From: Spisula solida
Lineage: Eukaryota > Mollusca > Bivalvia > Venerida > Mactridae
Length of the DNA stretch: 64,000 nucleotides
Assembly (NCBI GenBank): GCA_947247005.1
Contig: OX365947.1
Span: forward strand, 35,482,760-35,546,759
Direction of reading: 5' to 3'
This document shows, piece by piece, positions 21,665 to 34,045 of this stretch (position 1 is the first letter of the stretch; the number at the start of each line of letters is the position of its first letter). The notes under the pieces are model-generated. The model was not told where the DNA came from. It searched no databases and saw only the letters and a list, made by a program, of their open reading frames with translations. Position numbers and translations under genes: made by a program.

Positions 21665-21880
21665 TTACGGCATCCATAATGTTATACACGATGACTTAGA
21701 ATGAGGTTGTAGGTACAAATATGCTTTTTTGAGAAAACAAGAAAACTGTATGAAAAAAAACGCTTTACATATAATTTTCCTACTTAGGATTCCTACGTAG
21801 GCTTGGTCAACATGACCTCTGCCGATTTTCATGAAAATTAGTTGTCTTGTGATGCAGGCTCCATATTTGTATGGGTTTTA
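21665..21880 (-). repeat. Orphan copy of the region upstream of receptor gene 3
   Basis: Matches 59385-59600 in order: 'gatgactta.atgaggttgtaggtacaaa', 'ttttgagaaaacaagaaaactgt', 'gcttggtcaacatgacc' and 'tcttgtgat'. In the other copy this lies about 110-320 bp upstream of an ATG; here no receptor ORF follows on the minus strand. Confidence 0.65.
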
Positions 21881-22794
21881 TAAGGTAGTAAGTAGCACTT
21901 ACGACTTTACTCTTCTAAACCAGCGATATATTAATAAACAAATAATGTAACTGCATGTTCCAAAGCGCGCATTACAATAAAATGAAACCAGCCTTACCAT
22001 GGACATCAATTATCATGTGTGTGAACATACAAAGGTATATAAAAAACTGCTAAATGACATGCTGATCGTATCATTTAATAACGTTAGCATCCCGGTAGCA
22101 GCATACATAAAATATTTACACATAATAAATTAATAATTTACAAGTACAACCGATAGCCTATATGTGTTAAAATAATTAATCAGCAGGTACTGACGCAAAG
22201 CCCTATAGTTTCAAAAGCCTGAACTATGTTATTTGAAACACAAACACAATTATGTATCATTGTATAAATGAAATCTGCAGTGTTGGTGTTATGAATATCG
22301 ATTTTGTAATAAAATCGGTTAAATGGTAGCCATGACAGCATAAATTGTGATATGCAAGTCCTAAACTTTGCTCATTTTACATAAAAAGCCTAATTTAGGC
22401 ATTTGTATAACTTACAACTAGTTACAGATATTTTACGATTAACTTTTAAACCAATTTCTTGTCAAAACATGTGAAACCAGAATGCCTTCTTAATGAACTA
22501 GAGCTGCCAATTGTACCTGGGGAGGAACAAATTAATGCCGCCAAAAAGCAGATGTTGCGTTAGAAAATACTAACGGAATTTACAAATAGCATTGCTGTAA
22601 TTTGCATTATTCTTTACAAATGCATTATTCTTTTTGTGATTTATCTTTTATTCCGTTATAGTTACAATATAAGATTCAAATATTTATTGTAACTTTTATT
22701 ACCGATATAGTTACAGTATAATTATGTACATACATATTTAATAAAACATTATGTATTGAGGTATATAGACAGTGTAGAAATAACAACATAAATA

Positions 22795-23406
22795 TGAGCC
22801 AGTCTCCAGGAAAACCTGCTATTTTGACAAAAAAATTGATTTTGAGATTTTTTATTATTTGTAAGAGTAATCTTAATGAAGCAAAATGCAAAAGAACTTT
22901 TGTTAGTATCTTGATTTTTTTTAAGAAAGTTACAGCTGTTTTGTTGAGGCCCTATTCAGACCCTTTTGTGTGACGTCGCAAACATCATTCAAACGTTATT
23001 CGACGTCGTTGTAACAAGTATTTTATAAATACTGCATATGATCAATTATTTACATAAACTGGTCAAAATGGTATTGAATTTAAGAATGATGTTTAAGTTT
23101 TAAAATATACATCCAAATTGTAAATGTTCACATTTAGAGAGAAGCTACTACAGTTTTAATCAACTAATTCCTCTTTTTTCTCAATCAGTGTACTTTTCTG
23201 AAATTGGTCACCATAGCAACGAAGTAAATGATTTCGACATAATGCATAAGACATTTTAAAGCCAAGATATAGTAATATATGGATAAATGACTTAAATTGA
23301 ATCTATAGATATGTCATTTTTTCTTATTTGAAAGCTTTTTCAAAACCTTGTTACATGCAGTATTTACATAATGTCAATATAGCAGGTTTTCCTGGAGACT
23401 GGCTCA
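22795..23406. mobile_element. 612 bp TA-flanked inverted-repeat element
   Basis: 35 bp terminal inverted repeats: left 'tgagccagtctccaggaaaa' (22795), right inverse ending 'cctggagactggctca' (23406), with one or two mismatches. Flanked by TA on both sides, as for Tc1/mariner insertions. No transposase inside: non-autonomous. Confidence 0.8.
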
Positions 23407-25005
23407 TATATAAGTGCATATATAGAAACTGTATTAAATAAGGGATTAGTTTGGGGGAAATGATAGAGAAAATAATTCTGACAAAAGGGAAAAAATAAAA
23501 AAAAATAGAGAGCAAAAGAAATTCATTACAAAACAACAAACAACATTTTTAAGTGCTGGTATACTTTCTTTTCGTAAATACTATTACTTCTTCTAATCTT
23601 TTTCTCTCTGATATTAAAGTTGGAAAATATAAAATACTCGTTGTTTAGTTTGTATTCTTGCATTTGGAGATAACGTATTTAGCCAGAAGTAAAAGGAAAT
23701 TAATAGTTGTGTTTACGTTTTTATTTTTCGAGAAATAGTTTCAAATGGAGATACTTTCGAAGCTTAATTTGATATGTGTATTAAATTGTTGGTTTATAAA
23801 AAATCCGACGTCTCTCCAAAATATTTTAATAATATGACATTACCAGAACACGTGTGACATCGAGTCATTAAACATTGAGCAACAATCACAAAGGCTTGAT
23901 AGAATCGAACATTAGTTATGAAGAAATGAAGAGGATCAGTATGAAACATAACAACTTTAGTCATAATTATGACAAAACATTTCAAAAATCTATATCTATA
24001 CAGAGTAAAGTATTGGTACCATCTAGTCAGTGGGTATAAATCGATCACTCTTTAATTGCCTTTCGAACGAAACTCATTACCGAAATTATGGATAAGTAAG
24101 CATAGTACAATGACGAAACTGTATTTTCTAACTTTTAAAATATCACTTTTAAAGGGCCTTTCCATTGAACTACTATATAATAAGCATATGTCCATAATTA
24201 TGATAAATGTCTTAGCCCGTAACCTCATTGAATGGCAATTGATAGAAAAATATAATATGAACAAGATATTTACAACTTCACTCGGGAACTTCAAACAACT
24301 TATTAACATTATAGTCAAATATCGCTTATGGACGTGTTACTCATCTACGATTAACCACAACTTTGCCGAACGTACAAGATTTTGTGGCTAACAAACTCTG
24401 GAGAACGTTGAAAAAAATACATTTTTACACGTTTTCTATGGGCACGCTGAAATACATTGGCATATATTGCCGTACAACCATATCTGACACATCTTGTCCG
24501 AATGCTTAGTAACTCTAAATGCCTCGTACCAATTTTTGAACATTAGGTAAAGCAGCTAATTTTCAATTTATTTTTGGCCAACTCGGAGTCAAATTAGCAG
24601 CGCTATGCAAGGCCACTTTGCACAGTATATCATCTTTCCTACGTTCAGAACATGTACACCAACGTTGTTGTGTACACTTGTCGTACACAATTGACCTCCT
24701 CGAAAAACACATTACGCATGGGAGTCATGAACGTGGCCGAGTTTTCGAGTTGATCAAAACGAAATTTTGTTTTATCCTTTCTGTTGAAGTATACATTGCT
24801 TTTCTTGGTCGGTCAGTATGCGCAGTCATTGGCATACTGTACGGCCTCACATAAGCTCAAAATACATATCAAATTGTTTATTTAGACATAAAAGCACGTT
24901 TCCAAATGCACATTATGCATACTTCTAATATCAAGAGACTACCTTGTAGATATATAGTCTTTATATCATGTTATGTGTTTCTTGTTCTGTAATATGATGT
25001 CGCGT
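23407..25005. other. Intergenic, downstream side of receptor gene 1
   Basis: No convincing gene; ORFs of 78-111 codons here (for example 24056-24391 +) show no domain or signal that I recognise. On the minus strand an AATAAA is present (TTTATT on the plus strand at about 24878), roughly 130 bases past the gene 1 stop, a plausible polyadenylation signal. Confidence 0.4.
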
Positions 25006-26478
25006 TTATGTGTTTGTTGTGTCATCTAGTTGTTTGAGTCCATTATATATCATTATACATGTTATGCACTTAGCCACAATTAGAACCAACACGAAAAATA
25101 CAAAACATATTCTATCAAACGCAATGCTGACATCTTTCCATGCGATGGGAGATTCTTTATCATTTTCATGCTGTTCGTCTTCGTTCTCCGTTACACCAGA
25201 TTTATGTGAACCATTTGCAGGAACGTCGTTATTTGGAGGCCACACTGATGTGTTTCTAAGATTGAGATGCGTCTGGGCATGAAATAATATATTGTGATCC
25301 AGAGGGTTTGCATGCATAGAAGAATCTAAATCTCTATGGGGGTTGCTTCCATTGTCAGATACCTTGTCTACGTTTGAGATGACTTTATGTTTTCCATGGC
25401 GATATTTAAGACTTCGTTTTCTAGAGGCACATTGACATTTCATGACTCGAACAATTCGCTTCCAACACCCGCCAACTGGCTCAGACTCGTCACGGTGATA
25501 CAAACAAAGACTATATATGATGGACAAAGTTACACAATTGCTAATTACAAGTACCGCCAATAAGTAAAAGCTTAATATTGCCATTCGTTTCGAAGACTTT
25601 GGTAAGTTGTCTGCAACTATTGTAAGGAAAACAGCAATAGCTAACAATAAAGTAATACTGAATGACAGCCTCTCTCCACTCTCTGTTGGAATGAAATATA
25701 TCATCAAGTTTAACAGAGACAAAATTATGACTGGCAGAATAACATTTACCAGTACATATGCTGGTTGTCTTTCAATAAATAATCCAACGAAGTAACCTGA
25801 TATAAGCCCAGGTACATGCACGCTTTGTATGTTGGACCCTGTGAAAGTCCAGGCTCCGTTAGGGAAGTAATACGAAGTGCCCACTTTGTCAGTGCGGTTG
25901 TATAACATGTACTCACTCGGGGAAGAACCCCACGGAGAAAACAAGAGGTAACATGCATGCCGGTCCCAGGGATAAAATCGAATATCTAAAGCACACATCA
26001 CTTTCGAAATCGTTCCTGGATAGTAACGCGCAAAGCCGGACGAAGCATAATAAACCGATAACCAAGAGTCACCAACAGCTTCAAGTTTATCATTTGTGTT
26101 TGTAAGAACAATAGTCGGAGTCCAGAACCGATCATTATCAATTGTAAATTTACCAACCCCGCCGTAATCCTTTGGGTCCCACGCCATTTGTTCGTCCATC
26201 CAATGCATTGCTATCAAAGCACTCACTGTGATGGTCTGCTCAACCTCATTTACTTCCTGTAAAGCTAACATATCAAATGATAGGTACACTTTAACTGGAA
26301 TTGATTGATTTGTTACTGGGCGAACACTTTTGTCGTAATTTATCTCTTTGTCTTTTATCAATCTTTTAACGTCTGATATATGCTGGCCGGAAGTGGGGTA
26401 GGTGCAGTTTAGCATCACAATCACGACGAACAGAAAAGCAGATATGTCCAACATGTTTCCAACAAGGGGAGTTTTCAT
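25006..26478 (-). CDS. Receptor gene 1: nicotinic-receptor-like Cys-loop channel subunit, 490 aa
   Basis: A subunit of a pentameric ligand-gated ion channel in the plasma membrane. Seen: signal peptide 1-32; ligand-binding domain about 33-240 with Cys-loop C162-C176 around 'DIRFYPWD'; M1 about 241-262; M2 about 270-289 after 'SGERLSFSITLLLAIAVFL'; M3 about 300-325; a ~130-residue cytoplasmic loop; M4 about 457-479. Glu at M2 -1', Leu at 9' and Asp at 20' indicate a cation channel. Of the acetylcholine-binding aromatics only loop B Trp183 remains: loop D Trp is Leu88, loop A Tyr is Thr in 'VLTN', and loop C lacks the vicinal Cys pair. N-glycosylation sequons occur at N57 and N194. Complete and intact, full family length. 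The ATG lies 12 bases after a good 3' splice site (AG at 26491-26492). The ligand is unknown; acetylcholine is doubtful. Confidence 0.93.
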   Translation of the reverse strand: MKTPLVGNMLDISAFLFVVIVMLNCTYPTSGQHISDVKRLIKDKEINYDKSVRPVTNQSIPVKVYLSFDMLALQEVNEVEQTITVSALIAMHWMDEQMAWDPKDYGGVGKFTIDNDRFWTPTIVLTNTNDKLEAVGDSWLSVYYASSGFARYYPGTISKVMCALDIRFYPWDRHACYLLFSPWGSSPSEYMLYNRTDKVGTSYYFPNGAWTFTGSNIQSVHVPGLISGYFVGLFIERQPAYVLVNVILPVIILSLLNLMIYFIPTESGERLSFSITLLLAIAVFLTIVADNLPKSSKRMAILSFYLLAVLVISNCVTLSIIYSLCLYHRDESEPVGGCWKRIVRVMKCQCASRKRSLKYRHGKHKVISNVDKVSDNGSNPHRDLDSSMHANPLDHNILFHAQTHLNLRNTSVWPPNNDVPANGSHKSGVTENEDEQHENDKESPIAWKDVSIAFDRICFVFFVLVLIVAKCITCIMIYNGLKQLDDTTNT

Positions 26479-26489
26479 CTTGTTGAATA

Positions 26490-26510
26490 CCTAAAAGAAA
26501 TAAATATATT
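26490..26510 (-). promoter_or_regulatory. Putative 3' splice site of a 5'-UTR intron, gene 1
   Basis: Minus strand reads 'TATTTATTTCTTTTAG|GT', a pyrimidine-rich acceptor ending 12 bases before the ATG. Genes 2 and 3 have an acceptor in the same place. The matching donor and first exon were not located. Confidence 0.55.
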
Positions 26511-26782
26511 ACACTATCAAGACGATATAAGAAGTGTTTTAATGCTGACAGGTATTAATTACCGGTCAATTTGTAATCAAACTGATGATAAACATTACAC
26601 TAAACTAGTGGTGCTCAAGTGTTTGCTCATGTACGTTGATGTACGTGCGTGTTGTACACGTGCAACGTCAATATAGTGTATAGATTTATGTGGTATATGC
26701 ACTGATGTTATTATAGAAAGTATGGAAGATGAAGAAGGCGGAGAGGACAGCGGTGAACGGTGTGGTTAATTCCCCTAAGTGG

Positions 26783-27100
26783 GGTACGGACATTACAAAG
26801 GAGACTGTAGTACGGACATTACAAAGCTGATTGTAGTACGGACATTACAAAGGTGAGTGTAGTACGGACGTTACAAAAGTGAGTGTAGTACGTACGTTAC
26901 AAAGTTGAGTTTAGTATGGACGTTACAAATGTGAGTTTAGTATGGACGTTACAAAGGTGAGTGAAACATTTATAGCTACTGAATGTAGTACGGACATTAC
27001 AAAGGTGAGTGTAGGACGGACGTTACAAAGGTGAGTGTAGTACGGACTTGACAAAGGTGAGTGTTATGTATATTGCTTCTGAGTGTAGTACGGACATTAT
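26783..27100 (+). repeat. 26 bp minisatellite upstream of gene 1
   Basis: About ten imperfect units of 'gtagtacggacattacaaaggtgagt', interrupted twice by short spacers. Five units contain AAAGGTGAGT, the consensus of a 5' splice site on the plus strand (antisense to gene 1). Confidence 0.75.
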
Positions 27101-27124
27101 CTGTGAATATGGTGAATTGACGTC

Positions 27125-27240
27125 GGAATGATGCCACTGAGTGCAAAAGGACCGGTCAACGATGCGACCTATATGAATGATGCCACTGGGTGCAGTAAGG
27201 ACCGGGTAGTGATGCGACCTATATGGATGATGCTATTGAG
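27125..27240 (+). repeat. Two-copy ~55 bp tandem repeat
   Basis: 'gatgccactg.gtgca..aggaccgg' followed by 'gatgcgacctatat.atgatg' is present twice. The ORF crossing it is probably not coding. Confidence 0.6.
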
Positions 27241-27499
27241 CTTAGTGTATTACGGATATGCCACTGGTAAGGGAGATGTCGTTGTTCTTGACGTTTACAT
27301 CTTTAGCATTTTCGATGTTCTTCAAAAATGTCTCAGTTAAAATAATTCATTTGGCAATCAGTGTTCCTGCTGTTAACGTGTTCTCAAGCAGTCCATAGTT
27401 ATATTAAAAATATGATGTCGCAATTAGTTTGTTTAAAAATTCTTCATTTGTCAATATTTGCAAGAACTGTGAAGGCTGATGTATTATTTCCAGTAATGG

Positions 27500-28370
27500 C
27501 GTTTATACACTACATGTGTTTGACAAATATGACGTTATGTAATGCAAAGCTCTCATCGGATCATCTCAATACTATATACCAGTATATGCAAAGTGGTTCC
27601 GTACTCTTAGTCATATTATAAACACAATATTGAACATTACGTTCGAGTGTAATATAAATTCTGACGAAATCTCGTACGTGTGATGGTGCGATTGCACAAT
27701 CCCAAAATGATCGATGATTCTAAGTTCATGTCCAATCTGCAGGTAACATTAAGTGGTCTCTTGTGCGAAATAAAGTGAGAGTAAAGTAATGTTTGCCATA
27801 ATAATGTAATACCTATCACTGATGCGTGAATTTGTCAAACAGCACTTGATCATGTTCCGTTGGGAGTGGTCTTTTTAAATACAGCATTATAGTTACAGCA
27901 ATTAAAATAAAATATGATAAACGGTTCATCTGTGTCAGTTGTTGACTTGGGACACCATTATATCAAAGCACGTTTCAAATACTGCAAGCTATGTTGACAG
28001 TCACATTTAGTACCATGGCGATATCATTGATTAAATTATTGAATCCGTTTGAGTTCTCGCAGCTAAAAGCAATTAGTTAGTTTAAACATATTTCATAGTC
28101 AAATAATAAATCAAATGACGAATGAATGGGTTGAACCACACCTTCCGTAACATGGTTACTGCTACACGCAATAATTTGAACTATATAACAAACTTCACAC
28201 CGCCCAATGGATTCACTAATAAGTCAAATGTTATCCTTATGGAATCATTTGTTATAGGTGCTTATAAATAATTGCTGCTTGTACAAATTCTAAGTCAAAA
28301 TCGATTGTTAATTAAGGTATCAATGTTCATTTATTCTAAAACAATAACAGGTATTGTAAATATATGGCGG
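27500..28370. repeat. Segmental duplicate, copy beside receptor gene 1
   Basis: Partner of 15250-17480 in the same orientation, about 1.0-1.9 kb upstream of the gene 1 ATG. It lacks the two transposon insertions of the other copy but has a ~90 bp stretch (about 28083-28170) absent there. Confidence 0.65.
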
Positions 28371-31277
28371 TAAAGTTAACACGTATGATGGTCAGTTAAC
28401 ACTTTATCTATTCTCCGAGAGATGATCGTGAGTGTTCTTGTATGAATCATGACACACACGTACAACAGTAATTAGTGCAAAGACTGTAGAACTTATATAA
28501 TCCAAAGCCATACAGAAACGGCGACCGCCTTACCAACCACACATGAGTCAGACATAAAACGAACCATCCATATCCCTAATAAAGAATATGGTTACTCATT
28601 CTGCGATGAATGGCAAACTGTGAACATTACTAACCATAAAGGGAGGTAATTATGAATGATTAATACACTTGCGTGAAGAAACATTTAGACTCAGTTTAAC
28701 CCAAAACCAACGTTTTGTAGGACCATTGTTTCTAGGCTTTTAAAGATGATATACTCATCTATGGGTTGGGTGCTAGATTGTACTTTGACATTTACTAGTC
28801 GGGTGTAATACTTCACATTCGTATTTTATAGTACCGATTGGTGCGTTTGTACACAGTGGAATTCGAAGCTGAGTCTTTACTAAAAGATCATATTCTTTGT
28901 ATTGTCACCAGGAAAGAGGAGTGGCAAACATTTTGTCAAAATACTTTTTTTAAATGTATTAACTCAGAAATGTATTCCCACTTTTGTCTGTTTCGGAATA
29001 AATATGAGTCCTATTTTACCAGTACAACATCACATGTCATTCAATCAGCCGCATGCATACTTGGATGGTACCTAACGAATGCCAACTTTTGGGTAACCTC
29101 GTAAACATTTCTTTAATAACAACTTGTTTTATTACGGTAAAATTCTGAATGACAAGACATATTATCATGAGAGGTGACAGCGTTATTGCAGTTACCGTTC
29201 TGTTGAAGCATATACAGCGTTAAAGACTTTGTCTCCATTGTGTCGTTTGTTTGGTATTTAATTGATGCTGATAAAAATGTGTAATTACGCTTATAAGAGG
29301 AACAGAACGCAGAACTTCCTTCAGGCGACGAAAACTACTTATCGTCTTCATGGAATATCCATGTTCAACCCTAACCTTCTGGTTGCTTCTACTGGAGAAA
29401 TTGGCTTTTCAAAATATCAACACCACGCCCTTTACTGAATGGTTGAGTTTGGTCCTTACAGTAATGCTAATAAACCAAACAGTGAGTGTCTACTTTATCC
29501 GTCACATTACTATACACAATTCAAAAAAGATTTAATTTATGTCATGACATTATTATCGTTTGATCGTTGGCAAACGATAACATCTAACTTTCATCCTACT
29601 TCCGCTTATTGAATGCGCATGCGTTCAACAGGACTCTGAGAAAATTTTGCACCTCGGTGTTACTTAAGGATCCACACGATTAGCGGATATCAATTTCGAG
29701 CTGTTCTGTACCTTTAATTGCAACTACATATGTATAAGAATCGCAAACATGAATCTTACATGTTTTAAATGTTTCTTCAACCATTTTTACGTTGCGAACA
29801 TAACTTTACTTGATTAACATATACGATGCATTTTTCAATTCCCCTAACGAACCTCGCTGATCTGGCCGGCGAAATACTTATTTGCATCAAGCTGATTGTG
29901 TCGCCCCCGGCTAAATATCTCATTGCATGAAGGCACCGGTCTGACCTACAGACCTTACGTAATCTTACATACCCTTCTCCCGTAAATTATTTGATCTGCA
30001 TGATATCCAGTGTCCATAGCCAATAAACAACCAATCAGCGTATCGCTACATGTAGCGCGGCACACTTCATATCAGTTAATATGTAAATACGGGTTTAAAG
30101 ATTGTTTTGCGTTGTAAAATATAACTCTCGCGAGTTTAAGAATGCGTTGTTTAGTGCATACTGTATTGGTAGGAACAAATAATGATCATCCCATAGAGCC
30201 GTGAAATGCAAATACAGTCAACCCGTATAGATTATACGGCCATGTTCACTAATTAAACCGGTCAGCACACATCTGTATTTCGAAAAATAAAGATTTTGTT
30301 TAAGGCGACTGTTTCATTGGCTAACGTGTACTGGTAAGGGGTCAAAATATGCGGCGCGTAAATGGAACGAGATATAAAGAAATCAAAGCGCTGTGTAGAG
30401 CGTATACATAACTGCATGTTGTTACCGTCACTCCATTATGAATATCAAAAGAAAGACGGTATGTGTATGTTTGAACAACACCTATCAAATACACTGAGCA
30501 GAACGGTCAAATAGATCGTTTATTAACGACATTCTTTCTAATGCACAATTTTGACTCTGCAGTCTACATTGATGTGCTATATCTTAAAAAAATCATGATA
30601 AAAGGAAACGATATTTGGAACAGCTAAAACTTGTAAAAACAATATAATTAGTCACCTGAGGTTAACATCTCTGTCATCATGCTGAATCAAAGAAAATATG
30701 TTGCGTATATGTCTGCAAACGGTAGATAAAACGGTGTATGACCCACGGAATTGTGTTTACTCGGAAACAATGTATTACAAGTCAAATAGTTTCCTGCGGC
30801 TGATAACTTAGTTGTATTGTTTAGGATGTGTTTTTTTGCAGTTTGGATGCAATTCGAATTTATTCCAGTGTAAGTTTAAATTTATGTTTCTTTCAAAATA
30901 ATTCCAATACATGTAATATCGGACAATACCGATCAATCTAACAACAAATGCCATGATGAGATATAAATCGCATTCAATTTAAACAAACAAATATCCTCCA
31001 ATTATTTGGTTGTGTTAAATGTATGTGCCGAACGAATGAACAAATTCAAAATAATCAGAAAATATTTATCATGTATCAATATCATGCTTCTGTTAATCTA
31101 GCGATGTGTTCTCTACGGGATGTAGTCCATTATTGACCGGGATAATTGTGCAGCTGCAGACACCTGCTGTTAAGATTCGTGGTCTCGCGTTCACAGTGAA
31201 ATTTCGGAATAGTTCTGCTTTCCTTGGTAAATAAACTATTGTTATGCGATAAAGACCGATGTCATCCGCATGGAATA
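28371..31277. other. Intergenic, nothing recognised
   Basis: No supported gene. A short palindrome 'tatcgtttg...caaacgata' lies at about 29547-29573. ORFs 28838-29104 and 29350-29535 have no recognisable domain. Confidence 0.45.
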
Positions 31278-31412
31278 ATGGAATAGTCTGGTTCACAACA
31301 TTCTTACAAAATGCTTCTTTTTTTTGGATATTTTTTTGAAATCGTAAACCATCGAGAACATGTCACGTGCCCCTCCATGGTCATTTTATTTTTGGCAATC
31401 CAATATAATAAC
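31278..31412 (+). repeat. Interspersed repeat, copy 1 of 2
   Basis: About 125 bp nearly identical to 36248-36372, including 'gaaatcgtaaaccatcgaga' and 'cacgtgcccctccatgg'. It covers the ends of two minus-strand ORFs, which are therefore unlikely to be genes. Confidence 0.7.
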
Positions 31413-32419
31413 AAGACAAATTTGTGATGCAATGCATCAAAGTAACCGCAATTTTGTGGTTTACATGGCATGAATACTGTTATATCAAGCAACGGTGTTA
31501 TAAATTATTCTAAACGACTGAAATCTCTAACGTTTCATTCAGATAGATGATTGAGCGGGAAATATTCCAATATACACAGGTATTTGACATTATAAACTGG
31601 GAGTCACTGAAAAGTTACCACTTATATATATCTCTGTATTTTGTATACAATATGACCTATCGGTACAAAAGTTTTCTAGTGTGTGCATCTGAATATTGTT
31701 AAAGTTGTGACTTCTCAGTAAGGTTAAAACATAGTTGTGTTCGGCTTTTAACACAGTGTAACGTGAATTTTAAATATAAGAGTCAATTGATAGGATAGTA
31801 CCTAACTTTTCATTGAGTATAAGTAACGGTATTGTATAACAGATCTTTTAATTTCTACTTATTGTTTAACAGCAATTTCGTTTACAAATGCATTTCTATA
31901 TGGATGAGCAAAACGTTCTTATATACACATGCTGCACGATATGAAGTAAAAACACGTAAATACATGTAGCATGCAACCCTCGCATATATACAATTACAAG
32001 CACATTATAAATCACTGAAACATTATTATGTGACCATTCTAAATAGCTTACTGGTATTGGAAACTAGTCATCATTCCTTTGACCAATTGGATGTGCAGTG
32101 TTGCAATGTCACCAGATTATTAACATAATTCAAAATAAATTTGAAGTACTTGATAGTTCCACATATTTATTGGATTAAAGTAAATGTAGAGTACAATGAA
32201 TCGGTAAAACCGAATTATGCTTCCCGAAGCAAGTGTTTGTCCCAAAATTGGAAATAACTTATTACAGATACAGGTAAAAAAAGAAAATAATGTAGAATTT
32301 TGGTTCTTTGACACCGCACTTCCTCTACCATTATGTTGAGTTTCAATCAAATGCCATCAATACTGTTCAAGTGAGGGACCTGCCAAGCATTAATTTGTAT
32401 GAAAAAGGGAAATAATTAA
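31413..32419. other. Intergenic, nothing recognised
   Basis: AT-rich with no supported gene or strong repeat. Confidence 0.45.
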
Positions 32420-33210
32420 AAAACAATAAAGGTGCACTTCTCCTGAATGAGATTAATTCACCTATAAAGTTTCAAATCAATACCTCCCATAATGAAGGAG
32501 TTATGACCTGGACAAGAAGTAAGTATAAAAGTACAAAAGGCCATAACTCCAAAAATTTACAATAAAGAGTTATGTTTCTTGTGCACCGCACTTCCTCTCA
32601 ATGAGATCTATTCACATATGGAGTTTCAAATTGATATCTCTAATACTGTATGAGTTCTGGCCCAGAGAAGAATTAAGTATAAAAAATTACAAAGGGAAAT
32701 AACTCAAAAATATATATTGTAGGGTTATGGTTCTTTCACACTGCACTTCCTATCAATGAGGTCTATTCACCTATGAAGTTTCAAATTGATATCTCTAATA
32801 CTAATTAAGTTATGGCCCGGACAAGAATGAAGTATGAAAAAAAATAGAAAGGGGAGTAACTCAAAAAATGTGCAATCAAGAGTTATGGTTCTTGTGCACT
32901 GCACTTCCCCTCAATGAGGTCTAGTCACCGATAAAGTTTCAAATTGATATCTCTAATACTGTTTAAGTTATGGCCCGGACAAGAATGAAGTATGAAAAAT
33001 TACAAAGGGGAATAACTAAAAACATATGCAATCAAGAGTTATGGTTCTTGTGCACTGCACTTCCCCTCAATGAGGTCTATTCACATAAGAAGTTTCAAAT
33101 TGATATCTCTAATACTCTTCAAGTTATGGCCCGGACAAAAGTGTGACGGATGGACAGACGGGCGGACAAAGCAGCGACTATATGCTCACCCTTCGGGGAG
33201 CATAAAAAAT
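32420..33210 (+). mobile_element. Pearl/HINE-like element, copy 4 (five ~157 bp repeats)
   Basis: 'agagttatggttcttgtgca' or a variant recurs at about 32567, 32721, 32879 and 33037, each followed by 'cacttcc..tcaatgaggtct' and 'tttcaaattgatatctctaa'. The array ends in 'gacggatggacagacgggcg' and 'acccttcggggagc' (a small hairpin). Best-preserved copy of the family in this window. The ORF starting at 33150 arises from its end. Confidence 0.75.
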
Positions 33211-33599
33211 ACACAATTAGGCCCTCCTGCATTTTAAATGCGGACTTGGGATTCGATGACGGTGCAGTTACATTGTACCTAGGGTTTTTCTACTTCACTC
33301 TCAGTCTCTGGGAGCTGAAAATATTGGCTGTCATTTTGAGGTATTTCAGCTCTACAGAGGTTAAATTTATAGCTATGCTCATTCAGGTTATTGTAAAAAG
33401 GTAAACAACAAATTAGGTCCTTTGGCAATCACTTATTAAATATGTTAAAAGCTAAACATGCATTTCTAAATTATTTAGCTCTCAATAAAGCAATTAAAAT
33501 TTTTAAAAGGTACAACTTTAGGTCTATTTTCATTTTAATATTTTTTTCGAACTGACAAATATTCATTCATACTGACAAATATTCATTCGGACTGACAAC

Positions 33600-34045
33600 A
33601 TTTTGACCGTCGTGTGGATAAGGAAAATTATTTGCTGAACTGTCGTGCGGATAAGGAAAATAATCGGCACAACCGACGTGCGGATAAGAAAATTAATCAG
33701 TATAATCATCGTGCAAATAAGGAAAATAATTTACGAGACTGTCGTGCGGATAAGAAAAACAATTCAATTATTGGCACAACTGTCTTGCGCATCAGGAAAA
33801 TAATTGGCATGACCATCATGCGCATAAGGAAAATAATTGGTACGACTGTCGTGCGGCGGATAATGAAAAAAATTGGCACGAGCATCATGCGCATAAGGAA
33901 AATAATTGGTACGACTGTCGTTCGGATAACCAAAGTAATCGGGACGACTGTCAGACGCATAAGGAAAATAATAATTGGCATGACTGTCAATCATGTGGGT
34001 AAGAAAAAAAATTGGCCCGACCATCATGCAGATAAGGAAGATAAT
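33600..34045 (+). repeat. 33 bp minisatellite
   Basis: About 13 imperfect units of the form 'gtgcggataaggaaaataat' plus 13 bases such as 'cggcacaaccgac'. Because 33 is divisible by three, long ORFs stay open on both strands; on the plus strand one reads as 11-residue repeats (RADKENNRHNR-like). No start context, signal or homologue supports a protein. Confidence 0.75.

Noticed and set aside
25010..25958. Plus- and minus-strand ORFs overlapping receptor gene 1 (likewise at genes 2 and 3)
   Set aside because: Shadow frames of the receptor coding sequence.
25006..26478. GABA/glycine-type (anion) receptor
   Set aside because: M2 has Glu at -1' without the Pro-Ala of anion channels, and the GERLSFSITLLLA stretch follows the nicotinic pattern.
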